From Auriscalpium vulgare (taxonomy: Eukaryota > Basidiomycota > Agaricomycetes > Russulales > Auriscalpiaceae): DNA of 64,000 nucleotides. The notes under the pieces were generated by a model. That model was given only the letters and a program-made list of their open reading frames with translations. It had not been told where the DNA came from and did no database searches. Made by a program: the position numbers and the translations under genes. Positions 19,976 through 31,599 of this stretch are shown piece after piece; within the stretch, counting starts at the first letter, position 1, and every line of letters begins with the position of its first letter. Location of the stretch: contig JAHBBC010000017.1 in the NCBI GenBank assembly GCA_019915015.1, positions 248,001-312,000 on the forward strand, in the 5' to 3' direction.

Positions 19976-22730
19976 ATGTTTCTGAAGATGAAGCATGCAC
20001 GTACGCAACAGCTCCCACAAGTAGCAGGTACGTCTCGCGGTCGGTTTTCAGGGCTCTATTGACTTCTGTGCCTCATGAAGCAGCTCTTCAGCTCTCGAAC
20101 CTAACAGACGAAGTTTTGAAACCGCAAGGAGTGTTGTTGACAATGTCAACATCTGCTGGAATGCTCAAGGAAATCAGTGATATTGCGACGAAACTTCCAA
20201 TGATCAAGGGTACAGCCGGTATATTGTTGCGAGTGTTGGAAGTGCGCGATGTGAGCTCTGTAGCCTTGGTACCTTGACACACACTAGCTAACCTCAGTGA
20301 TAGGAAGTAGTTGTGTTCAAGCAACGATGGCAAGAGGTTCTTAATAGGGTCGACGAATTTGGCGCCATAATTTGTGACATTGATAACTATCATCGAGGCA
20401 AGAAGTTAGACATTCCTCATGATATTGAAGTGATTCTGGATGGGCTGAAACAGTATGCATTCTTCCGACAAATGTATGATTTCAAGTTCCTGATATATTT
20501 TCCCCCACTTTCAGAGATGTACGGACAATTGAGCCTCTCTTATCAATGTGCAGAAGCCACTCAATGTGGTCTCGTTTCAAGCTGCATGTCAATCGAGCTG
20601 ACATGATCAAGAGGATTGATCAATTTGACCAACAGATGAACCATGTAATCAATAACTGCAATGTTACTACTTTTCTTTTGAACTAATTTACTTGGCTAAC
20701 AATGCATGTGCAGATGTCTATGATTCTGTCCATCAGTCATAATTTGCAGGAAATACAGGTGTGTTGCAAGCTACATGTCAGTCATTGTTTTTCTAATATA
20801 GCTATAGGGGCATAGGTATGTGTGCTATTTCCTATTTAGACAGGATTCTGATTCAAGACAGAATGACCTTCAATGGTAATATTCCGGCAAAACCTGGCAG
20901 TCTTCTTGGACGAGAAAATTATATAAAATCTGCTATGACAGCTATCCTTAGCAATCTGCGCAGACCAGCTCGGATCTCTATCATGGGCCCAGGTGGCATT
21001 GGAAAAACATCCCTTGCCTTGACAATACTGCATGATGATGCCATCACACAGGTCTTTAAAGACAAAATATATTTTGTGTCATGTGAATATTGCACTTCAC
21101 TGGATACACTTGTTGCAAACCTGTGCAGTGTCTTAATATGCGACAGCTATGAAACTTCTATAAGTGAAGAAATAATGTTGCAACATTTGGAAGAGCAGTC
21201 AAACTGCTTGTTATGTTTGGACAACTTTGAGAGTGTCTGGGATTGTAATGCAGCAGAAAAGCATGCTATTGAGGCATTGGTTGCCAAAATTGCATCACTC
21301 TCTAGTGTTACATTGATTATAACTGTGCGGGGTATAGAATACCCACCTGGCATTGCCTGGACAGACCCAAAGCTTCCACCATTAGAGCCTGTCAACTTTG
21401 AGATTGCAAAACAAATATTCTACAATATCTGTTCACATTGGGATAGCTGGGCAGAGAAATTGGTTCAAGAAGTAGAAGGATTACCTCTGGCTGTCACACT
21501 GATAGGTCACCTTGCACAAAGCATGAGTTGCCAGCAGTTGTGGCAAGAATGGGAGAAAGAAAAAACAGCATCAATTGGACGGGGGACTGGGCATAGATTG
21601 ACCAGCTTGGAGATGTCAATAAAGCTTTCTGTCAACAATCAAAGAATACAGTCAAACCCAACCTGTGTATTTTTGTTGACTGTTATTAGTCAACTTCCTG
21701 CTGGATTACATCTAGACCAGACCAACAAGTTGCAAGCTATATTTCCAGAAGCAACAAACCTGATAGGCAGTATAATTCCTCTTCAACAATGCAGTCTAGC
21801 GTATATATCAAATCAGAGGATACAAATGCATCCTTTAGTTCGATATTTCTGTCAAGAGCATTTGGCATTGCCTGAGTCAAAGCAATCTGTGTTTGAAGAG
21901 TACTATATCAATATGACTAATAAGGTAGAAGAGAATGGACAAAGTGTCTCACTAGAAAAATTACAAGAGCACAAGAATATACACTCAGTGTTGCTAAAAA
22001 TAGTAATGAAAAAATGTCCAGGGTATGATATTCTTTGTGCTGTCTGCATTTACTCAACCTATGCAAGCCAAGAATTAGGCATATTGAGCAATGACTTATT
22101 TTTTGCTATAGATAAATATAAGGATGATCTTGACCCTTATTCAAAAGCATATTATCTTTCTAGGTGGGCTAGTGCTCTAAAAGATATGGCTAGGTTGTCA
22201 GAAGCTGAAAGGAAATATCATGATGCACTATACTATGCTATAATTGGGAAAAATAGGGATTGTGAAGCTGAATCTTTGTATGGCCTAGGAGAAGTAGCAT
22301 CAGGAGCAAAAGACTTCAAAGCAGCTTATAGCTACTTTAGTGAGGCTTTGGATGTTGAAAGACTAGTTGGAAGAAGAGTACAGCAGGCACATATTATTGG
22401 AAAGCTATCAAACCTTGCAATGAATATGAATAATCTGAAAGAGGCCATAAATCTTACTCATGCATGTCTCAGACTTAGCCAATCTTTGGATGATAAATCT
22501 GTTCAGGGACGTGCTTTTATGTGCTTGGGAGATATATCATTGGTGCAAGGGAAATATCAAGACTCCTGTGACAACTATCATAAAGCCTACATTATGTCTT
22601 TGCAGGCTAACTCTTCAGCCTCTCAAGGACTTATTCTAGAACGTCTTGGACGAGCATATAATGGCCTACAACAGTATACTACAGCTCAGGATTATCTTGA
22701 AAAGGCATTGGCCATTCAGAGAACCTTAAA
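19976..22730 (+). pseudogene. NLR (HeLo/MLKL-like - NB-ARC - TPR), copy 1, truncated by Gypsy A
   Basis: Exons that join in phase are 19976-20027, 20081-20250, 20304-20452, 20515-20644 and 20714-20758; the next junction is unresolved and a long exon runs from about 20808-20818 to 22730. The first five exons encode a helical domain of about 180 residues resembling the MLKL/HeLo-like N-terminal bundles of agaricomycete NLRs. The NB-ARC has the P-loop GPGGIGKTS, a Walker B CLLCLDNFE, an RNBS-B-like TLIITVRG, EGLPLAV and a terminal QMHPLVRYF. Tetratricopeptide repeats follow. Such receptors act in non-self recognition and cell death in fungi, which is inferred here. The coding sequence is AT-rich, unlike its neighbours. 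The gene stops abruptly at the Gypsy A LTR within the TPRs; copy 2 shows the missing 3' end. Confidence 0.8.
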
Positions 22731-23887
22731 TGATACGCCCCCAGCGCGGGTGGCTTCTGTTTTCGCATTTTTGGCACGTTCTATTGCCTCAACATCGACT
22801 ATCGCAACACATCGCGCTCGCAGTTCCAGCCAAGACGCTAGCACACTTGTAGCAACACAGGCCTATACTCCTTGACGTCTCCATCGATTCTCTACCATCC
22901 AGGCCACGCAGGATGATTGCACAAGTCCCCAAGTCATGTGTACACGCCCACCAAGTCACCAAGACGTTCTGAGCCAGCCATTAGCATTCTGTGCGCACGT
23001 CGCAATGTCTCGCGCATACATCCACATGTTGCCCTCGCCTCCCACCTCGTTCCCAGAGCGTCCTAGCGTTGCGCAGCCCCTCGACACGTCACCCACAGGT
23101 CCCAGGGTCCGGTCTAGATGCAGTGTCTCAGAGCAATGTTCCGGTTTGATGGTTTCCGATACGTCGCGATCCGCATATCTCGGAGTTTCACATGGAGATA
23201 GCACAGCCTTGCTGTTCCGATACGTCGCGATGCTTGTTTCTGATTGGATACGCCTTCTAGAATGTCTCACTATCCCCATACTTACCAGATGACTCACAGT
23301 AGCCACAGAGACATGTTTCCCGTGTATATCTGTTGGTAGCTAGGTCACTGAATATCAGACAACTTCTCCCCTCCAGAGTCAACGTCTCAAACCTTTGCAA
23401 CATCGTTTTATCGCGTTCAAGATCAACCTCGACCTTCAACTTCGCAGCGCCCAAGATTATAGCCTTCACCTTCGCAGAGCCCACGTTTACAAGCCTTCAA
23501 CTTCGCAGAGCACATTGTTTTCACCTCGTCCAGCGTTATCGCGTTACGTCGCGACCTTCGTATCACCTTGTCCCCTTGTCCCCTCATCCTCGCCTTTGTT
23601 CCCCCATCGTCTCAGCCCTCCAGCAAGGTATTCTCAAGCTCGCTACACATCGCAACATCCTGTTCCGCACCAGCAGTGTCGACTTCCATCCCAGATCACC
23701 TTGTCCATTGTCCCATCGCCCTCCAAGTCACCTAGCGACTTCCCCACAGCGTTCACGCCTCTCCCCGAGTCATCTGTAGGTCCTGGGACGCGCCCCCAAC
23801 CTGTTACTAGCACCGCTCGAGCCAGCAGGAGTTGGTTTTGTGGTTTGTTTTGCCATCTGACCGCCTGTGCGCCGAGATAGGTCATCA
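22731..23887 (+). repeat. Gypsy A 5' LTR
   Basis: It has TG...CA ends. A TATATC word at 23325 is followed by ACTTCTCCCC-CCAGAG, an arrangement also found in LTR B. Three copies of CTTCGCAG(C/A)GC lie near 23440-23500. Open frames within it are not conserved genes. Confidence 0.9.
23325..23370 (+). promoter_or_regulatory. Candidate core promoter in LTR A
   Basis: A TATATC word, a shared GGTAGCTAG-like word and ACTTCTCCCC-CCAGAG line up with TATAAG...GTAGCTAG...ACTTCTCCCC in LTR B, although most of the two LTRs differ. Conservation of this stretch suggests transcription initiation. Confidence 0.4.
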
Positions 23888-25678
23888 TTTGTGGAGCCCA
23901 CCGCGAGGGGCACTACCAGGATTGCTTCAGATCACTCTCGTTCATCTTCCACACCCCCTACACATCGACATCGCTATCCTACTCGAGTCTCCTCCCTAGC
24001 CGCAGAACTTCGCGAATCGTTTGTCGTTTGGCCCCCCAGTCCAGGAGAACTCTTTTCCTCAGTCCCTAGTCCATTTGCGACACACAACAACCTTCCTTCC
24101 GACCTTCTCAGTGATATCAACCTCCTAGATCCATTAGAAGACTCTCCACCGTTTCCAGGAAGCTTCCCATCGTCGCCTCGCCCCTTGTTACATCCCGTCA
24201 CATCGCGCACTCCGCCTTCGCCATCGCCCCAGCCTATTTCCACACCTCCAGCCATCACCAGTCGTCTTCCATCGCCCGCCGTTTATATCGCGAACCGTCG
24301 CACACACACCGTTCAAGTCCCTATCACCAATCCCCAACCTTTTATCGCGATGACTACGCTTATGCCAGCTCGTGGTGATCGCACCGCCCCTATATTTACC
24401 CCAGAACAGCCTCGTTCAATCCGCAGGTTCTTTGCAGACCTTGAAATCCTATTCCTTCGTTGCTCAATCACCAAGGATGAAGAGAAGAAGACTTGGGCAC
24501 AGAGTTATGTCCCTATCGAAGTAGCCGATCTTTTCGACGCCATGACAGAGTTCACCGACGCCTCCAAGTCATACAAAGAGTTCAAGGAAGCTGTCGCGAA
24601 GCTCTACCCAGGTGCTAGCGAAGACAAAGCATATTCAGTTGCAGACCTTGAGCACCTCGTCGCGGAACGTCGCGCCAACGGAATCTCAACACTGGAAGAG
24701 TTCGCAACATTCCATCGCGACTTCTTGACGCTCTCCAGCTATCTTATCAAGCACAAGCGCCTCTCAGACCTCCAGCAACAACGAGAATTCGTTCGAGGCA
24801 TCCCAGCTGAGCTTTGGCAGCGTGTCCATGCTCGCCTTCAGATCAAATTGCCAGACCAGGAGCCAGAAGACCCCTATCTTGTTTCTGACGTCAAGGACGC
24901 AACGAACTATGTTCTACATGGCACAGCAGCCTCTTCCTTTCGCAACGACGCCGCTTTAGCACCCAGCTCATCGTTAACGCCAGCCCCAGCGATCAAGACG
25001 GAAGAACTCCTTGTCACCCTCGTTCGTTCGCTCACCCAAGCAATTCAAGGCAATAGCGCAGTCCCAGCAGCCTTGTCCACGCCCACACCTGCTCCAGTTG
25101 ACACCATTCGCTCAGAGAATCGTTGCCTATATGATGGCGCTCCAGATCATCACATCGCGAACTGTCCTGCAGTCGAAGAAGACATCCGCACTGGCTACGT
25201 CAAGCGAAACCATGAAGGAAGAGTCATACTACCTGGTGGAGGATTTGTTCCCCGCTTTATTACAGGCAACACCCTTCGTGATCGCATGATGGAGTGGCAT
25301 CGACGCAACCCAGGCCAGCGCGCACAAGCCCAGATGATGCTCGCAGTTGAGCCGCTCTCGACATTCACGCTTTCCGCGACAGATCGCATCGCCGCACTTG
25401 AAGCTGAGCTAGCAGCACTGAAAGGCCCACAGGCTCGCGATTCGTTCAAGTTGGTCTTCGACGGCGTAGAAGTGCCCCCTCGTCGAACCGCGAACGTGAA
25501 GCCGACTCAAGATGCCCCACCAGTTCAAGCTCCAGCTCCAGCGCAAGCTCCTGCTCCTAGTCCAGCACAGTCATCAGCACCTCGCACACCTTCGCACCCC
25601 TTTGCCAAAGCTCGTGACGCTACTTCCGCCCCAGTCAAGCAGACACGCTTTGTCCCTGCAGACCGCCCAGGCCTTTGA
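23888..25678 (+). pseudogene. Gypsy A Gag
   Basis: The frame is open from within the LTR end through the primer-binding site (TGGAGCCCACCG after the LTR) and stops at 25678. The first internal ATG is near 24350. The roughly 150 residues before it are nevertheless conserved with element B (for example RHRYPTRVSSLA and FVVWPPSPGELF). The capsid-like core has RSIRRFFADLEILFLRC, AKLYPGASEDKAYSV and LQQQREFVR. The nucleocapsid knuckle reads CLYDGAPDHHIANC: the second cysteine of C-x2-C-x4-H-x4-C is Asp here and Cys in element B. A small net deletion at about 25670 creates the stop and separates Gag from the protease frame, which is continuous in B. Confidence 0.8.
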
Positions 25679-26547
25679 ATGCGCGAGACACCGCTTACAA
25701 GACAAATGCTCCAGTTCACAAGACAGAGATAGCAGACACAGTGTTTGCTCGCTCGATGAAAGCGAACTCGATCACGCTCACACCTGAGGAACTCCTTTCA
25801 CTCTCGCCAGAGGTCCGCGCGAAGTATCGCGATGTTGTCACACCTCGTCGTGCAGTCAATGAGCAAGTCATTTCCAGTTTCCCCACTGTCGAAGAGGTCC
25901 CAGAAGACATAGTCTCGCCCGCCGCGGCAATTGCAGAAGCTGAAGCCAAGACGTTTGCAAACTATGTCCCTGCCCCTCGTGTTATCGCGCCAGATCGCAA
26001 TAACCCTCCGCCCGGCGTCCTAGTCATTGATGATCCATATGAGACGTACCTGATGGACTTAGCCCCTGAAGAAGAGCCTAAAGTCTTGACTGTCGCCCGC
26101 GAATCACATGCGCTCCGCTCCATCGACGCTATCATTGACAACAAAGACACAGTTGAATGCCTTTTGGATCCCGGGTCACAGATTATCTCGATGTCAGAAG
26201 AGATTTGTCACCATCTTGGCCTTGCATACGACCCTTCGATCCGCATTCGTGTTCAGAGTGCCAACACACACTATGACAGCTCGCTTGGATTAGCTCGCAA
26301 CGTCCCCGTCAAGATCGCGAATATTACCATCTACTTGCAGATCCACGTCATTCGCAACGTCGCGTACGACATTCTACTTGGACGCCCCTTCGACGTTATC
26401 ACAGAGAGTGTTGTGCGCAACTTCAAGAACGAAGACCAGACTGTTACGCTTCGCAATCCCAACTCGACAGCTGTTGTCACAGTGCCTACGTTCCCTAGAG
26501 GGCATCATCGGTTTCGAGTCTCACAGGAGACAACTTTCGCTGCTTGA
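25675..26547 (+). pseudogene. Gypsy A protease region
   Basis: This frame continues what is a single Gag-protease frame in element B. It carries VECLLDPGSQIISMSEEI followed by a QSAN block and NVAYDILLGRPFD, the layout of the aspartic protease in agaricomycete Gypsy elements. In this family DPGS stands where DTG/DSG is usual. The frame ends at 26547 after overlapping the pol frame. Confidence 0.75.
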
Positions 26548-29500
26548 TTATCTAGAAGATGGTGAAGAAGTCGCCCTCATCTTGGAAGGCGACGGCGCGA
26601 GTGTTCGCGCACTTGCTTATACCCCTCTTGACCCTTCAGACGAATCCTCGCTCCAGTTTGCTTATTTAACCGCCTCCGACGCTCGTTCTTTGCTTCCCAA
26701 CCACGCCGCTCCAGCAGCTTTTACAGTTTTGACTTCAACGTTCGCTCCAAATCCCGCCTCAACGCAATCCACACTCTTTTCTACCTTTGCCTCAGACCTT
26801 CGTCCACTGCCTTTGCCAGAGAATCAGATATCCCCAGTTCGCGAAACGTTTGCGAAGCGCAAGTACAAGCCCGTTGCCCAGAAAGTCAAGCCTGTGCTAG
26901 GCTCAGTCCCAGAACAGTTCCGCATAGTTCGCAACATACAGGGAGATCCCCTTGCATCGCTCCCTATGCTCCCTACGCATCCCCCGCCCTTTGTACCCAC
27001 CGGACGCTACACGCAAGAACGCAAAGACACTGTTGATAGCCAAGAGTGCTACAATTTCCTTCAGCCAGCCGAACGAGACCTATTGCACCACGTCATTTCA
27101 GTTCACAACGACGCTTTCGCTTGGAATGACTCAGAGCGAGGCAGTTTCAAGCGCGAGTTCTTTCCTCCAGTCCAAATCCCTGTTGTTCCGCATACACCTT
27201 GGGTACAGCGCAATATTCCGATCCCACCAGGTCTTTACAAAGAAGTCACAGATCTCATTCGTCGCAAGATTCATGCAGGCACATATGAAGACTCGAATTC
27301 ATCGTATCGTTCGCGTTGGTTCTGCGTCGCGAAGAAAGATGGCAAGTCGCTACGCATTGTTCACAGTCTTGAGCCCCTCAACGCCGTCACTATCGCACAT
27401 TCCGGAGTCACACCCACGCCAGAGCACCTTGCAGAACAGTTCGGAGGCCGCGCATGCGGTGGAATACTCGATCTCTACGTTGGCTATGACGAACGCCTCA
27501 TTGACGAACACTCGCGAGATCTCACTACGTTCCAGACGCCCTTTGGAGCCAAGCGCCTTGTCACCCTACCCATGGGATGGACGAACTCAGTTCCTATCTT
27601 CCATGACGACGTCACGTACATCCTCCAGCCTGAGATACCAGCGATTACAGTCCCCTACATCGACGATGTCCCACTCAAAGGTCCCGCATCCGAGTATCTT
27701 GACGAATATGGCAAGCCCGAGCACATCGCGAACAATCGCAACATCCGCCGTTTTGTCTGGGAGCACTTCCAGAATGTCAACCGTATCTTGCAGCGCATGA
27801 AGTATTGTGGTGGCACATTCTCTGGCACCAAGTCTATCATTATCAGTCGCGAGTTCACCGTTCTTGGCCATCGTTGCACCCCAGAAGGTCGACGTCCTGA
27901 CGAGTCCACTGTCTCAGTTATCCGCAACTGGGGCCCCTGCAAAGATGTCTCTGACGTTCGTGCATTCCTTGGTACCATTGGAGTCTGCCGCATTTTCATC
28001 GACTCGTTCGCGAAACGTGCCCACGTCTTGACACAGCTTACCCGCAAAGGTGTCCCATTCGAGTTTGGACCAGAACATATTGCCGCTCAAGAAGACCTTA
28101 AAGTAGCCTTGCTCGCCTCGCCAGCGCTCCGTGCCATCAACTATGAATCACCCGACCCAGTTGTCTTAGCTGTTGACTCCTCGTACATTGCAATAGGCTA
28201 TATCTTAGCGCAAGACGTCGCGACCCCCAAGAAGACGCTCCGCTATATCAATCGCTTTGGTTCTATCACGCTCAACGACCGCGAACGACGCTTCTCCCAG
28301 CCTAAGCTTGAGATTTACGGCCTTTTCCGTGCACTACGCACACTCCGCATCTATCTACTTGGTGTTCGCAACCTAGTTGTTGAAGTTGACGCTAGCGCTA
28401 TCAAAGGAATGCTCAAGAACCCGGATCTCGTCCCTAGTGCAAGTATCAATCGATGGATTCTAGGCATCCTCATCTTCCATTTCAAGCTTCGCCATGTTCC
28501 AGGAGTTCGCCATGGACCAGACGGACTTTCGCGACATAGACAAGAAGGTGAAGATACCCCAGCAGAGACAGAACAAGATGACAGTTATGACGATTGGCTT
28601 GATAACATGCATGGATTCCTTCACATTGTCTACCCTTCGCCTTCTGCGTTTCGTTCCCACATCCTAGCTGTGCCCACCCACCCTCCCTGCTTCGCGACCT
28701 ATGCCCTGACCGAGGACGGTCAAGACTTCAGTAAGGAGGAGGAGGAGCCCAAGCTCTGTTATGACGATGTGCCACGTTCCGACTCAGCTAGAACCCACGA
28801 CCTTCGCATTCAAGCAGTCCACAATTGGTTAAGGAAACCAGAACGCCCAGAAGACTTGTCAGATTCTGAGTTCGCGACCTTTGTCCGCTATGCGACGCGC
28901 TTCTTTATCGACAAGACAAGACTTTGGCGACGCAGTCTTGATGGCGCACACAAGCTTGTGATACAACCAGCTCAACGACTTCAAGTTCTTGCAGAATGTC
29001 ATGATCGTGTGGGACATCGCGGAGTTTTTGCTACAAGATCGCTTATTCAAGAACGTTTTGGTGGCCAGCTTCCGAAGCGGATGCCATGTGGTATGTCCGC
29101 AGCTGTCTCATCTGTCAGCAGCGTCAGAAGCGTCAAGTTCTCATCCCCCCGGTTGTTGCGACACCCGCTGCGCTCTTCGCGAAGATCTACGTTGACACAA
29201 TGCATATGCCAGTCTCTAACGGCTTTCGCTATATTGTTCAAGGACGCTGTTCACTCACCCAGTACCCCGAGTTTCGACTCCTACGCCGTGAGACAGCCAA
29301 GGCCATTGCAGATTGGGTCTTTGAAGATATCCTTTGTCGTTGGGGTTCATTAAGCGAAATCGTCACAGACAACGGAGGCCCATTTGTCAAGGCACTTGAC
29401 TATCTGTCCAAGAAGTACAACATTCGCCATATTCGCATCAGTGGTTACAATTCGCGAGCCAACGGCATCGTTGAGCGTGCACACTTTGACGTTCGTCAAG

Positions 29501-30195
29501 CATTGTTCAAGGCCTGCGATGGAGAACAGAGTCGCTGGTCTATGTCTGCGCACACAGTCTTTTGGTCCGAGCGCCTTACTACAAGACGCCGCATGGGTTG
29601 CTCGCCCTACTTTGCAGTCACAGGTTGTCATCCGCTCATTCCCCTTGACATATCCGAAGCAACGTACCTCTTGCCGCCGCCCACGTCCATTCTTTCGACC
29701 ACAGACCTCATTGCACGACGCGCCATAGCCCTCCAGAAGCGACACGAGCACATTTCACACCTGCGTTCCAAGATTTTTGCACATCGTCTAGCAGCAGCAG
29801 AGCGCTTTGAGCGTGACCACGCAGCGACCATTCGCGACTTTGATTTCAAGCGTGGAGACCTTGTATTGATCCGCCACACCGCTATCGAGAAGTCGCTAAA
29901 CCGCAAGATGCGCCCTCGCTATCTAGGCCCCCTTGTTGTTGTATCGCGAAACCGCGGAGGCGCCTACCTTGTTGCAGAACTAGATGGTTCCGTCTTTGAT
30001 CGACCCATTGCCGCCTTCAGAGTCATCCCCTTCTTTGCGCGAAAGCGAATTGAAGTGGACTTAGATGCCATTGATATTGACACTACTCGACTTCGCGAAC
30101 TAGAAGCTTCCCAGTCCTTAGGAGACGATGACAGCTTAGAAGACATGCCAATAGCCGATGAAGACAACATGGATGGTCCCCCAGATGGCTCCTGA
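26378..30195 (+). pseudogene. Gypsy A Pol (RT, RNase H, integrase), frameshifted
   Basis: The pol frame is +1 relative to the protease frame and overlaps it. The RT has RNIPIPPGLYKEV, SRWFCVAKKDGKSLRIVH, LDLYVGYDERLI, TLPMGWTNSVPIF and the catalytic VPYIDDVPL. The RNase H has VLAVDSSYIAIGYILAQ, LEIYGLFRALR and HVPGVRHGPDGLSRH. The integrase starts with HDRVGHRG. Near 29056 one base is missing relative to element B (TTTTGG for TTCTGG), which moves the rest into the frame ending at 30195: CLICQQRQ, YVDTMHM, VTDNGGPF and IVERAHFDVRQA give C-x2-C and D, D, E. A GPY/F-like RYLGPLVVVSRNRGGAY block closes it. The element cannot make a full integrase from this copy. Confidence 0.85.
28708..28747 (+). 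repeat. Internal copy of the polypurine-tract leader (Gypsy A)
   Basis: GACCGAGGACGGTC (a GACCG/CGGTC stem with AGGA loop), then CAAGACTTCAGT and AAGGAGGAGGAGGAG. This nearly repeats the 35 bp directly before the 3' LTR (30409-30443). It lies in pol between RNase H and integrase. Element B has the same arrangement. Confidence 0.8.
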
Positions 30196-30408
30196 CTCCT
30201 TTGTTTTGTTTCTCTTTCCAGCATGCTACGCATGGTTTCCCTTGTGTTTGTTTAAGTTTTGTTTCCCTTTTGCCCATGCCATTTACAGAGACCAAGAAGG
30301 GACATTCAAGTTCGCTATATGCTTCACTCTTCCATTTCTGTATCCTTTCGTTCCCACCCACCGCAGCCCCCAGCACTCCTTTGCCGACCCGTATTCAACG
30401 CACGCGCT

Positions 30409-30443
30409 GACCGAGGACGGTCAGATCTTCAGTAAGGAGGAGG
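30409..30443 (+). other. Gypsy A polypurine tract with upstream hairpin
   Basis: The stem-loop GACCGAGGACGGTC is followed by AGATCTTCAGT and the purine run AAGGAGGAGG, which touches the LTR start TGATACG. Confidence 0.75.
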
Positions 30444-31599
30444 TGATACGCCCCAGCGCGGGTGGCTTCTGTTTTCGCATTTTTGGCACGTTCTATTGCC
30501 TCAACATCGACTATCGCAACACATCGCGCTCGCAGTTCCAGCCAAGACGCTAGCACACTTGTAGCAACACAGGCCTATACTCCTTGACGTCTCCATCGAT
30601 TCTCTACCATCCAGGCCACGCAGGATGATTGCACAAGTCCCCAAGTCATGTGTACACGCCCACCAAGTCACCAAGACGTTCTGAGCCAGCCATTAGCATT
30701 CTGTGCGCACGTCGCAATGTCTCGCGCATACATCCACATGTTGCCCTCGCCTCCCACCTCGTTCCCAGAGCGTCCTAGCGTTGCGCAGCCCCTCGACACG
30801 TCACCCACAGGTCCCAGGGTCCGGTCTAGATGCAGTGTCTCAGAGCAATGTTCCGGTTTGATGGTTTCCGATACGTCGCGATCCGCATATCTCGGAGTTT
30901 CACATGGAGATAGCACAGCCTTGCTGTTCCGATACGTCGCGATGCTTGTTTCTGATTGGATACGCCTTCTAGAATGTCTCACTATCCCCATACTTACCAG
31001 ATGACTCACAGTAGCCACAGAGACATGTTTCCCGTGTATATCTGTTGGTAGCTAGGTCACTGAATATCAGACAACTTCTCCCCTCCAGAGTCAACGTCTC
31101 AAACCTTTGCAACATCGTTTTATCGCGTTCAAGATCAACCTCGACCTTCAACTTCGCAGCGCCCAAGATTATAGCCTTCACCTTCGCAGAGCCCACGTTT
31201 ACAAGCCTTCAACTTCGCAGAGCACATTGTTTTCACCTCGTCCAGCGTTATCGCGTTACGTCGCGACCTTCGTATCACCTTGTCCCCTTGTCCCCTCATC
31301 CTCGCCTTTGTTCCCCCATCGTCTCAGCCCTCCAGCAAGGTATTCTCAAGCTCGCTACACATCGCAACATCCTGTTCCGCACCAGCAGTGTCGACTTCCA
31401 TCCCAGATCACCTTGTCCATTGTCCCATCGCCCTCCAAGTCACCTAGCGACTTCCCCACAGCGTTCACGCCTCTCCCCGAGTCATCTGTAGGTCCTGGGA
31501 CGCGCCCCCAACCTGTTACTAGCACCGCTCGAGCCAGCAGGAGTTGGTTTTGTGGTTTGTTTTGCCATCTGACCGCCTGTGCGCCGAGATAGGTCATCA
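30444..31599 (+). repeat. Gypsy A 3' LTR
   Basis: It matches the 5' LTR except for one fewer C near the start. It is followed directly by LINE sequence ACGGGAAGG. Confidence 0.9.

Larger units (their letters stand above)
22731..31599 (+). mobile_element. Ty3/Gypsy LTR retrotransposon A, defective
   Basis: LTRs at 22731-23887 (1,157 bp) and 30444-31599 (1,156 bp) begin TGATACGCC and end GGTCATCA. The only difference noticed is five versus four C near the start. The interior has Gag, protease, RT, RNase H and integrase in Gypsy order, but with frameshifts at about 25670 and about 29056. The flanks do not match: TAAA of the NLR gene lies before the 5' LTR and ACGG of the LINE lies after the 3' LTR. 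Element B has a clean 4-bp duplication, so the unmatched flanks of A indicate that two insertions were joined by recombination or by assembly. Confidence 0.9.

Noticed and set aside
23395..23880. Open frames within the Gypsy A and B LTRs (also 31107-31592 and 40137-40559)
   Set aside because: They are Ser/Pro-rich frames in LTR DNA and are not conserved between the two LTR families.
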